Positions 23,599-34,831 of a stretch of 64,000 bases of DNA are shown here, one piece after another (the first letter of the stretch is position 1; each line of letters opens with the position of its first letter). The DNA is from Xylaria sp. FL1777 (lineage: Eukaryota > Ascomycota > Sordariomycetes > Xylariales > Xylariaceae), in assembly GCA_022578965.1 (NCBI GenBank), contig MU400601.1:113159-177158 (forward strand). The letters run 5' to 3'. The position numbers and the translations under genes were made by a program. Under the pieces are notes generated by a model. It made no database searches and was not told the origin of the DNA. It saw only the letters and a program-made list of their open reading frames with translations.

Positions 23599-26500
23599 AT
23601 GTCGTACCGGCCGCATCCTCTCCGCCAGTCATACACGGTTGACTCCGCTCTTGTGAACCGCCAGCCATCAACCACATCGTCGTCTGCGTCGTCTGGCTAC
23701 TCGCACACTTCCTTCAACTCTGACCTCTACAACCCCAGCAACGCCAGCACCAATTCTTCCGTTGTCTCCAATGGCCACGGCCCATCGACCTTCGGACACA
23801 AACGAGGCAAGAGTGAAGCCGTGATCCGACACCGGGCTACTACGCTTGATGAGCCACCCAAGAGTCCCGAGAAAATGTACAGCATGGCTCGACAGTCGTT
23901 GAGGCCTCTCCCACAACCACCCGCCTCCGGCTCGCCTCCGCCTCCGCCTACACCTACACCTCGCACCCCTCCCCGTCACGACCGTCGTGAGCGTCACGAA
24001 CGCGGCCAAAGTATCGACATTGGCAAGCTCTCTCTCTATGAAACTAGGACGTCGCCGGCAACATCGCCTACGCACATCTCTCTCTCAGCAAACGCTCGCC
24101 CGACCTCTATGCTTCTAACACGCTCAGATTCAATACTTCCAGATGCCGCCAGGGTTACAGCAAGTTCTCAACATGCTATCGTGCACTCCCCCCTTGCAGC
24201 CCCCGATTTACAGCAATTAGGCCGCTCCTCAACCAATCAGCTTCGAACATTATCTAAGTTAGCAGAACAAGCGTCATCCGATGAGTTTGCCATTACTTCT
24301 CCAGCACAACAAGTTGTGGGCTTGCGGGGTCGACGAAGACTACAACGCATGGGGTCCGCTGACGCCGGGAGGAATGGACAGCGTGGCGATCGATACGGCT
24401 TCGAAGGCCGCAATTGGATGGACAAGCAACGCCAATTCATTCAAGCCTACGAATATCTCTGCCATATCGGCGAGGCCAAGGAATGGATCGAAGACATCAT
24501 CCACCGCCAGATCCCTCCCATTGTCGAGCTTGAGGAAGCCCTCAGAGACGGCGTGACCCTTTCTGAGGTTGTGGAGGCCCTCAACCCCAATCGAAGATAC
24601 CGTATCTTTCGAAACCCGCGCCTCCAGGCTAGGCATTGGGATAATGTTGCAACCTTTTTCCGCTACCTTGACGAGGTGGAAATGCCTGACCTATTTCGCT
24701 TCGAGTTGATAGACCTGTACGAGAAAAAGAATATCCCCAAAGTTATTTACTGCATACATGCGCTCAGTTGGCTACTCTTCAGAAAGGGCATTGTAGACTT
24801 CAGAATAGGCAATTTGGTGGGCCAACTAGAATTCGAGCACCATGAGTTAGAAGCCACGCAGAAGGGGCTTGATAAGCTCGGCGTCAATATGCCTAGTTTT
24901 GGAAACATGGGCGCCGACTTTGGCGTTGAGGTACCCCCGCCAGAGCCTGTAGAAACAGAAGAAGAACGAATTGATCGAGAATTAGCCGAGAACGAAATAG
25001 CCATCACCGATCTTCAAGCGCAGATACGGGGTGCCATGCTTCGAATGCAACTTGGCAACGTTATGCAGCAGCTGTGGGATTCTGAAGAATGGCTTATCGA
25101 TCTTCAGTCGCGTATACGGGGAGACTGGACTCGCCAGATAATGGACTATCGGCTTCAGATGCAGCGCTTTGCCGTCGACCTTCAAAGCGCCGCTAGAGGG
25201 TTTCTCGTTCGTCGTCAAATGATGCAAAGGGAGCACGTTTGGAAGGCCAGAGAAAAGGATGTCATTAAACTTCAGAGTTTGATGCGGGCTATCAAAGCTC
25301 GAAATCAGGTACGAGATACCAAATCTCAATTGAAACGGGCCGATGGGCCGGTGCGTAATATTCAGGCCATAGTTAGGGGTCATCTTGCACGCAAGCGGTT
25401 CAATTCGCAACAGGAGGAAACTAGTAGTATGGCTGGTCCTGTATTACAACTCCAAGCTGCGATTCGTGGAATGAAGGCAAGGGAGAAGGTGGAAAGCGTT
25501 CTAAATTCTTTGGAAGAACAAGCTCATACTGTCGCAAGCTTGCAGGCTATTGCCAGAGCGACGCTGACGAGACGCCAGATACATCTTCAGAAAGAAGCGC
25601 TTCAGAGCTTCGGGCCAAAATGGGCTGCAATTCAAGCGGCGAGCCGAGGCCAATTGCTGCGACGAGACATCACAGCTACCAAATTGCAGCTTCAACGGCA
25701 TAGTTCAGATATTGGGACTCTGCAGGCTCACATACGGGCCGCAGCAGTCCGCCGGGAAATTTCTCAGAAAAATGAAGCCATACACACCCACGAAGCCTCG
25801 ATTCTTGATCTGCAGTCTCACATACGAGCTGCAGCGATCCGCCGGGAAATCGCTCAAACAAAGGAAGCCTTATACGCCCAGGAAACCTCAATCCTTGATT
25901 TGCAGGCATTTGCGCGTGGCATGATTACCCGTCAACGTATAACAACAATCCTCGACTCCCTCGATATGCATTCCTCAGTCTTAACTGAACTCCAAGCTAG
26001 AGCTCGCGGATTTCTGTTTAGGAAGCAACATCACTCGTTCTTGGAAGAGCTCGATTCTCACGAGCAAGAAGTGATTTCCTTACAAGCCTTAGCACGAGCG
26101 ATGCTTTTACGCTGTAATATTGGCGACCTCTTGAATGAGCTCGACGAACATGAAGACGCAATCACTGAGCTGCAAGCATTGACCCGAGGATTCATCGTAA
26201 GACGTCGGTTTGCGGCCAAGAGGAAGCATTTCAATGAGAATATGCAGAAGGTCGTCAAAATCCAGAGCTTCGTTCGTGCCAAGCTTCAGGGAGAAGCTTA
26301 TAAGAGCCTCACAACCGGGAAGAACCCCCCTGTCAGTGCCGTCAAGAACTTCGTTCACCTACTCAACGATAGTGGCTTTGATTTCAACGAAGAGGTGGAA
26401 TTCGAACGTATACGAAAGACGGTGGTTCAACAAGTTAGACAGAACGAGATGCTTGAGCAGTATATCGATCAATTAGATATCAAGATCGCGCTCCTGGTGA

Positions 26501-28759
26501 AAAATAAAATCACGCTGGATGAGGTAGTCAAGCATCAAAATAACTACGGAGGCCACACCACCAGTCTTCTTGCCAATGCTTCTATCTCATCTGGAAACCA
26601 GTTCGACCTCAAGGCACTCAACAAGAGCTCCAGGAAGAAACTTGATTCGTATCAACAGCTCTTCTTCAATCTTCAAACACAGCCGCAGTACCTTGCACGG
26701 CTTTTTAGACGGCTCCGGGAACAAGGCACTGCCGAGAAAGAGTGCAAGCGCATCGAGCACTTGATCATGGGATTATTTGGATATGCGCAGAAGACGAGAG
26801 AAGAGTATTACCTACTGAAACTCATTGCCAAATCGATCCGCGAAGAGGTTGATTATTGCAACTCTGTTCAAGACTATCTCCGAGGCAACTTTTTCTGGTC
26901 GAGACTTTTAACTAACTACAGCCGATCGCCTCGCGATAGGAAGTATTTGAGAGAGCTTCTCGGTCCACTGATACGAGACAACATCGTTGAGGACCCTGCT
27001 TTAGATCTAGAAAGCGATCCCATGCAGATCTACCGGTCAGCCGTCAATAATGAGGAGCTTCGCACCGGTCAGCCTAGCAGGCGCCCTCTAGATATCCCGC
27101 GGGACCTCGCTATCAAAGACCCAGAGACACGCGAATTATTTATCGACCATCTCCGAGACCTCAGGGAGATTTGTGACCAATTTCTCGCCGCCTTGGAAGA
27201 TCTACTCCCAAGAATGCCATATGGATTACGTTTCGTATGCCAACAGATCTTTGAGGCGTTATGCAACCGGTTCAAACGTGAGCCTCAGCACCATATACTC
27301 CAGCTTGTAGGCAATTGGATTTGGCGATTCTACCTTCAGCCAGCTGTCGTCAACCCAGAGCAAGTTGGTGTGATCGAAAAGATTCTTAGCCCACTTCAGA
27401 AGCGGAATTTGAGTGAAGTCGCCAAAGTGCTCGGCCAGGTGGCCTCAGGCCGCCCATTTGGGGGCGATAATATTTACCTCCAGCCTCTTAATGCGTTCGT
27501 GGGCGAGTCAATCGAGCGGCTCGTACATACCACCCATGGGCTCATTTCAGTCGCCGACGCTGAGCATACTTTCGGAGTAGACGAATTCAATGACCTCTAC
27601 GCCAAGAACAGACCGACACTTTATATCAAGATGAGCGATGTGTTTGCCATTCACAACCTAGTAGCCCAAGAAATCTCTAGCATCTGCCCTAATCGTAGTG
27701 ACGTGCTATATGAGATATTTCAAGATCTAGGTAGCGCCAAGAGCAATGAGAACGAAATGCACGCCGCAGGGTCTTCCGATATACAGATGTTTCTCACACC
27801 CAAACTCCATGATGTCAATGACCCCGAAGCGGATGTTAAAACTCTTTTCATGGAAACGAAGAGGTGCATTCTATACATCATTCGAGTTCAGACGGGTGCC
27901 AACTTGCTGGAAATCCTTGTCCGTCCGCCAACCCAAGAGGACGAGCAGAAGTGGCAAGCACTGCTGCGAGAGGACTTTGCTTCGGGCAGTAACACGAAAG
28001 GGGCCTACTCAGACGTGAACATGGTTGACGTAACTCGCATGTCGTACTATGATATGAAACGTAACGCCCTAGAAAACATTATGCGTCTAGAGCAGATGGG
28101 GCGCATCACAAAGCACAATTACTATCAAGACGTGCTCAATGCGATTGCGTTGGATATCCGAACCAAGAGCCGCCGACGGGTTCAGCGACAACGGGAGCTA
28201 GAAGGCGTACGACTGACACTCAGCAACCTTCACGAGAAAGCCAAATACCTTGAACAACAGCGAAAGAGCTACGATGATTACATCGAGCAGGCCATGGCCA
28301 CACTACAAAAGAACCAAGGGTAAGCTTCCTTGTTTTTTCGGTCGTAGTCCCTACTAACATCCATATTCTAGAAAACGCCACTTCTTTCCGTTCACCAAAC
28401 AATACAACCATCAACGAGAGCTTGAGCGATCCGGCCGGGTGCCGAAATTTGGTTCTTACAAGTACAGTGTACGCGCTCTATTCGGAAAGGGTGTGGTCGT
28501 ATCATGGCAGGGTGTACCAGAACGCGACTGGAGCAGCATTAACTTGACGATCGCATGTGATCAAGTAGGCATATTCAATGTCGAAGGGAGCCGCGGCCAT
28601 ATCCAGATTCCTGGAGCTAGCGCCGTCATCCCAATTGAAGATCTCCTACAAGCTCAATTTGAGGCACGCCAGTTCATGGATTTCTTCGAGGGCAACCTGA
28701 GGGTGAACGTCAACCTTCTACTGCACCTTTTGTACCGGAAGTTCTACCGGACACAATAA
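23599..28759 (+). CDS. IQGAP-family cytokinesis scaffold (Rng2/Iqg1-like)
   Basis: Scaffold for the contractile actin ring and septum formation that binds actin, calmodulin or myosin light chain, and Rho-family GTPases. Exons 23599-28319 and 28372-28759 (phase 2; 52-nt intron with CTACTAAC branch) give 1702 residues. Order: disordered Ser/Pro-rich N-terminus with polyproline (1-270), calponin-homology domain (about 274-400), about 15 IQ-like repeats of the form LQxxxRGxxxRxx (about 469-898), GAP-related domain (about 1054-1364), RasGAP C-terminal domain (about 1476-1690) ending in LLLHLLYRKFYRTQ. IQGAPs are known to lack GAP activity despite the domain name. Start taken at the first in-frame ATG (MSYRPHPLRQSY); the frame is open for 19 more codons upstream but without ATG. 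Confidence 0.96.
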
Positions 28760-29539
28760 GACTAGGGTTCTTGTAAAATTCAGAGTGTTATGGGAATAAG
28801 GGATATGGACAATTGGGACCTTGTTTATACGGGTGAGTGATACCAGGTTCATGGGCATGGCTTGCATTATCCATCGTGTCTATTAGAAGGAGCTGGTGTT
28901 GTTGCGAGGCGTGTTGGTATTGTTTTATGTATCTGTTCATGTAGGTATGGTGTTTTGCGTCGTCGAATTGGTTGACAGGGATTCAAACTTACGTTTTGCC
29001 GTGGATCTCGGGGCATCCATCACCGGTTGCTTGGGACCTTGTTGTCCTCGGTTGCGTCCCCAGCCGGTCGCCTTGGAAGACCTGGACCGGAGGGTAGCTC
29101 TACATGGATTCATGAAATAACGGTAATTACAGCTGGAATTATTATTAATCCATAGCTGAATGTTTGCCCGATGTGCTATATGCTTTTGGTCTTTCGGCTC
29201 GTCCCTTCTGACAGCGAGTAAAACGTCTTGGTTTACAGAATGAGGACGTAACTGAGACATGGACCTAGAATCATCTATAGAAAACAATGTAATACCGTTC
29301 GAAACAAGGATTTTCCCTTCCGCTCCTTGTGTAATGCTATTAACCTATCACTAACCAAATAGCCGAACCAGCCTCGTCATACATGGCCCCAATTTTGTTC
29401 TCTCGCCTGATCTTTTTTTTTTTTTTTGCCAGAATAGCATGCAATGCAATTCAATCAGAGTAATCTTATATATATACGTGCGATGCCGCGGTTCCATATG
29501 TACAATTGAATCTCCTATTCCTCCCCCTCCCCGGTCCAT
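28760..29539. other. Intergenic region between convergent genes
   Basis: About 0.78 kb between the IQGAP stop and the GH76 stop. It has T-rich tracts including a 16-nt T run near 29411. Open frames on both strands (28896-29287) have no recognisable domain. Confidence 0.5.
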
Positions 29540-30971
29540 CTAGTTCATGTGTCGTCTCCTTCGCTTCCCGCAGGTGCTCTGCGCAGGGGAACCGGTAACC
29601 CCCTTCTTGGGCGTAGTAGCGTCGGTATTGTTCTGCGCGGCGACGGCGAACGGGGCCTCGAAGACCAGCAGGCTCTGGATCGTCTCCAGCGCGCTGAGCT
29701 CGACGCCGAAGTCGGACTGGCCGTCGAAGCCGGTGCCCGTCGTCCACGAGACGCCGCAGGTCGAGTTGCCGAGGCCGACGCAGCTCTGCGCGGCGCCGGC
29801 GGCGCTCTTCTCGAGCATGCCCATGATGGTCGCCTTGGCGCTGGGCACGAGCACCGCCGTCTTGCCCAGCCAGCGCGACAGGCTGGCCTTGAAGGACGTC
29901 TGGTCCGTCGTGCAGGCGTGGCCCGGCTCGCACTTCTGCTCGAACATGATGCCCGTCTTGGCCGGCGTGAAGAAGGTCGCGCCGGCCGTGTCGACGAACC
30001 CGTGCACGCGCTCCTCCCACGCCGGGTCCCCGGTCAAGTTGAACATGTGCGCCGCGCCGTGCAGGTAGGAGGCGATGTTGTAGGACCACTCGTCGTGGTT
30101 CACCGAGGAGCAGTTGGCGCCCTTGTCGTCCGACGTGCCGTCGTAGACGTGGTAGTCGTTGCTGACGAGCCCCACAGCCCGGGACCAGTCCCAGACCTTG
30201 ACCGCCCAGTCTGCGAACGTCTGGTTCCCCGTGTAGCGGGCTAGGCGCGCCGCTGTCTGGAAGAAGGCGCCGTTCGTCACGGCGTTCTTGTACTATAAGA
30301 GATTTCCCGCGTCAGAAACTACCACTGATGAGAGGAAATAGTTGGATAAAAGACTCACTGTCCAGCCATTTGCCTTGGAATCATACTGCCACTTTAGCCC
30401 GCCGTTGCAGGTGGTGCTGTCTATATTCCAGCGCTCGACGTAGAGGTTGAACGCGTTGGTGGCGACGACATCCCATGAGGGGCCGCCCGGCAAGGTGTCA
30501 AAGTCGTACTCCATAGCCGTTAGAGCATTATATACCCAATACGCCTAGGGACAGGGGTTAGATACCATGCGTTATATAGCGCTAGTTCTTGTCCATTCAA
30601 AGACAGGTTCTTACCTGGTCGTCGTTCGCCTCCCAGCCGGACTGCTCGGGAGGTACGAAGTCGAAGTTAGGACCGACATTCTTGCTGAGCGCAGACAGCA
30701 GATCCGCCTTGTACGTCGTGTCTTTCGTGTACACGGTGTAATCCATGAGTCCGGTCCAGCCGGAGCCCGACAGCCACCAGAACCATGGCTGTGGCTGGTT
30801 GAACTGGCCTGTCGTGGCAGCCTCGTTGTGGAAGACGTACAAGCCCTTGGCGACCTGGCTGGCGGCGGTTTTGATGGAGCTAGTATCCCCGGTGTTGAGC
30901 TGCAGGGCCGAGCCAGCGTGGGCAAAGGCGATCGCCGCAGCGGCGAGTCTCGACGACGATGATCCCTTCAT
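29540..30971 (-). CDS. GH76 alpha-1,6-mannanase / DFG5-DCW1-like wall enzyme
   Basis: Secreted glycoside hydrolase family 76 protein; the fungal members process GPI-glycan or alpha-1,6-mannan and link GPI proteins to the wall. Three exons, 30971-30615, 30544-30359 and 30292-29540, all phase 0, give 431 residues. There is a signal peptide ending near residue 22 (A-rich core, LQLNTGD mature start). The catalytic Asp pair is visible as NDDQ (D117, D118), completed by AYWVYNAL across the first splice. WFWWLSGSGWTGLMDYT and NHDEWSYNIA segments are typical. Six or more cysteines are present. Unlike yeast Dfg5 and Dcw1 there is no C-terminal hydrophobic GPI signal; the protein ends in a basic KRRRRHMN tail, suggesting a soluble secreted form. 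Confidence 0.93.
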
Positions 30972-33158
30972 TCTATTTTGTCAAAACCCAAGCCAGCTTG
31001 ATACAACGCGATTAATTCCAGACGACCAAGAACAGAAAGGAATGAAAGAGATAACGAAGGAATAAATGAATGAGTGAGTGAGTGTATGGATGAATGAGTC
31101 GACTCCATGACAGCACAGATGAGGGATCCATTGCCCTTTTGAAGTAACGTTATTTATTAGCTGGCCCCCTACGAATCTACAAATGCATGCATACACAGTA
31201 TACAGTATACCCGGGTATTGTAGTATACATCGCCACGCTAGGACTGAGGAGGAAAATACGAGCTGACAGCAGCCAGTCGTGGCGCCCGAGCCCACGCGGT
31301 TGTCGATCGCCATGTCCAATCGTCCCTCACATGCCCGACACGATTGTCACGTTAGCAGTCGATTTCTGCGAGGAGATTCCCTCGACAAAGAGGAAGCTCG
31401 GCGTTTCTTTGGCGATTACGCGCCAATCGATGGGCCGACCAGTCCGAATTGGGGGCGATGGAGCAATGCTCCTGCAGCCAGGTTCGTTTCATGCCATCCC
31501 TGGCCAGGCTAAATCCGCACATCGTGAACCGGGGTTCTGGTTAGGGGGTCTTTGGGGGTTGCCAACGAAACAAACATAAATGGTAGGCCGTGGTTCGTTC
31601 GATGTTCATGCATACTACTGCTAACCTTAGTGTATACATAGGCAGTGTAGTCAGCGTCTCGCCAGCCCAACCAAGTAGGGAGGATTTAGGGATCAAGGCG
31701 CTTCTACCATACGCAGTATCCTACTACATCACAGTGTAGCGTATGCTGCGTACGGTCAGAAACGTCTGCCAATCGACAAGCCAATCGACAAGACTCGTTG
31801 GCGAGATTACAATACTTACCCATTGTCGCGGCTAACTGCGCTTACGAATACCGGTACTAAGTAGTATCGTGGGTCACGACCTGGGTTAGGTGGTAACGAG
31901 ATTTGGTGCGTTTGCTAACTGGCCTGTTACAAGCTTTCATACAGGTAGGCACAGCAAAAATGATTGGCATCGCGAAGTCGTTTGCTGAGGCATCTCCCTA
32001 GATAGCCTAATTAATCTACTCCACAGGGACCCTAGCTATGAAAGGGAAGCCCCAAATCAGCTAACCTTGGAATTTTTTGCAACCTGCCACGTACGTACAT
32101 TTACGCAGTATAGTTCTAGCCAGGAATTCCTTGGAGTCATGTGATATGACCCCATATTCCGAAGCCGTTCAATTGCTTTATTTAGACGAAAAGGGGGATC
32201 ATGCCAGCGACAGGGCTTCAAGCTGGAGGTGGGCCAGGACTACGTAGTATGCCGTCGTTCCTTTCAATGCGTCTGTTTGGCAAAGTAGTATGTACCATCT
32301 AACCAATGCATCTTCAATTGATACATTTAGATAAAGATAGCCATTGCCTGTCTAGTGGTGTTGTTGGTAACCATTATTAAGAGTCTCCTTTACGACCTAT
32401 AAGGTATATCACCGTCTTCTTCAATAGCGCAGCGGTCGGTTCTCTATCTCAAACCACTTACAGAGAGGGGTGCAGCATGAAAGACATTCCTTAACTAAAT
32501 GGAATTTATCTCTTGTCCCCAGGTTAATGCTATATTTTAAACCCCACAGATTTAAGAAACCTTTAGACACCAGAAAGTAATTGAGAGGAAATGCACAGGC
32601 TAGATGGTACTACATACGTTGGTAGCTAGTTGACTCGTAGTTCCAGGAGACAACTAAGTAGAATACCCCGAAGCCGACAAGACCAATTACCAGGATGCCC
32701 TAATATTTCGCCTTGACAATAGCTGAGGCTTTCGACGAAATAAGAAACACTACCTAGATCATTTCCTTCTCAAAGTCTAGGTGATGATTACAAAGCGAAG
32801 AGTATACAGCCAGTCGGGAGCCGTTTCGGCGGCGTTCGGTGGGGGTTCGGCGGCTGTGCACCCACACTTCGGAGGTCGTCGCCGAATATCACAACGAAGC
32901 CTACGTAGTTCAGCCGGGATGGGAGGATTGATAATCACATTTGAGTCGCTCTATAGAACGTTCTTTCTTGTTCATGATGCAGGAGTGTACATATAAATAC
33001 CTATATTTAAAACCCCCCGGTTTCTCAGCCTTTGCTCTCTCAACTCTTCCCATTGTTCAACAGGAATCTCCAGTCTCTCCTAAACGACCAGTTTATATTG
33101 AAGTACGCAGGCACTTGTTTTTTTTTTCCTCTCGCGATCAACTACGGAAGAGCCCATC
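30972..33158. other. Long gene-free interval between divergent genes
   Basis: About 2.2 kb separating the GH76 gene from the oxidoreductase. Close to the GH76 start is a run of GAAT/GAGT tetranucleotides (31030-31090). Two TACGCAGTA copies lie at 31710 and 32102. Overlapping short open frames around 31187-31579 have no family features. The last 200 bp form the oxidoreductase promoter. Confidence 0.5.
32992..32999 (+). promoter_or_regulatory. TATA-like box upstream of the MDR oxidoreductase
   Basis: TATAAATA about 160 bp upstream of the ATG at 33159, followed by pyrimidine-rich sequence (CTCAACTCTTCC and a later T run) that resembles a fungal transcription-start and leader region. Confidence 0.5.
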
Positions 33159-34487
33159 ATGTCGAAACTCCCGTCGACTATGCGCTCTCTCGTGGCGCCT
33201 AAGCACTGCAAACCCTCCGAATATGAAGTCATTGACACCCCATTACCAACTATTGAGAAACCCGATGAGGTCCTCATCAGAGTACACGCGGGTGCTGTAC
33301 AGACAGGCGACACACAGCGGGCGGCGGGGGCAACGAAGATCTTGCCCGGAAAGTTGAAGTTTCCCCTGAGAATGGGAATTGAAGGTGTGAGTAGTCGTCA
33401 TCAGCTTTCCTGTTCATGTCCCGTCGTGTTAAATTATCCGTACAGTCTGGCGTAGTGGTAGCTGTCGGAAAAGCCGTGACCAAGTTCAAGCCGGGCGACG
33501 AGGTATACGCTGTGGCCTTTACTGGACGTCCGATGGACCTCTTCGCCGAAAATACTTTCCTGTCGCAATACGCCGTGTCGCCTGAAGCCTGCACACTACA
33601 CAAGCCGAGTACCATACCTCACGAGGATGCCGCCTCCCTGCCGGGACTCACGGTGACAGCCTACCAATGCGTCGAGACGGGGCTGCGCCTCCTGCGCGAA
33701 AATGGCGTCAAGGACGGCCTAGAGGGCAAGACGGTGTTCGTGCCGGGGGCTCTCAGCTCCACCGGCTCGGTGGCCATCCAGCTGCTGAAGAACCACTACG
33801 GGGTCGGCCGGCTGATCTCGACCGTGTCGACGGAGAAGCTCCCGCTCGTGGAGCAGTACCTCCCGGGCCTCGTGGACCAGCTCATCGACTACAAGACCAC
33901 GAAGCGCCTCACGGACGTGATACCGGCCGGCAGCGTCGACTTCGTCCTGAACACGCAGTGGGACCTCATCGGGACCTTCCCCCTCGTGAACCCGAAGAAG
34001 GGCGTCGTCATCTCCATCAGCAGCGCGCCGCACCCGAGTCTACTCCGCGAGATGCTGCCTACGGCGCCGTTCTGGGTCTTCTGGCTCCTGACTGTGGCGC
34101 AGTGGTACTATGCTTTTAAGTTGCGTGGTACGAACATCAAGTACACATTCGGTGAGTGGGAGGTTTTCATTAACACATTTCCCCTCTCCCCCAATAATGC
34201 ATTTTGCATATTTCTGCCTCTGATTAGAATTTCCTCATTTTCCGACATTCCTAGTATCGTTAGCGGCGATCTAATGAAAGTAATCGCTAATCCTTGCTGT
34301 CCAAGTGTCTGGGAACTTTGGTGTCCGCGAAGAAGCGGAACAAGCGGGCGAATTCATCGCGACGGGCAAGGTGAAGGCCGTCAGGAGACTAGTAGATCTC
34401 GAGGACATTGCGGCGGTCAGGAAGGGGTGTGAGCAAGTGTACACAGGTAAGGGAGGTATAGGGAAGCTGGTAGTCAAAATCCCTTGA
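33159..34487 (+). CDS. Medium-chain reductase/dehydrogenase, quinone-oxidoreductase-like
   Basis: NAD(P)H-dependent oxidoreductase of the zinc-free MDR type. Three exons, 33159-33386, 33446-34151 and 34306-34487, join in frame to 371 residues. The GroES-like N-terminal half contains GAVQTGDTQRAAG, the MGIEG-SGVVVAVGKAV segment restored by splicing, and FKPGDEVYA. The Rossmann half contains a nucleotide-binding turn VPGALSSTGSVAIQLLK and LVDQLIDYKT. The C-terminus GKGGIGKLVVKIP is typical of the quinone oxidoreductase group. The zinc-binding Cys/His set of alcohol dehydrogenases is absent. Introns are 59 and 154 nt with GTGAGT donors. There is no biosynthetic cluster around it, so the substrate is not predictable. 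Confidence 0.9.
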
Positions 34488-34831
34488 GAGATCTGGCTGA
34501 CAGTCATTTGTGTCACAATCATTGCGGAAGGAGTCAACAATTAATCTAAACGGTGTAATTTTTTTGTTGTTATCTATATGGAATGCCAGAATATATGAAA
34601 GCGGTCCTCGCGGAATGAAGCAACGCACGCGGGGTCCGTATTCGTCAATTTGTGGCACTATTTGGGGGAGGACAAAGGATTACGGCGTCTGCCAACAAGA
34701 AAGGAAAGAGGGAAGAACATGATGATTGTGGATCCACGACTATTGTTAGAAAAAAAAAACAAAGGAAATTATTGGGATTGGCCGTGTCACCGTCATCTTG
34801 GTCCGTTGCAACGCCCCTGTCCTCTGCCCGG
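34488..34831. other. Short interval between convergent genes
   Basis: About 0.34 kb between the oxidoreductase stop and the orphan gene stop, holding both 3' ends. No feature recognised. Confidence 0.45.
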
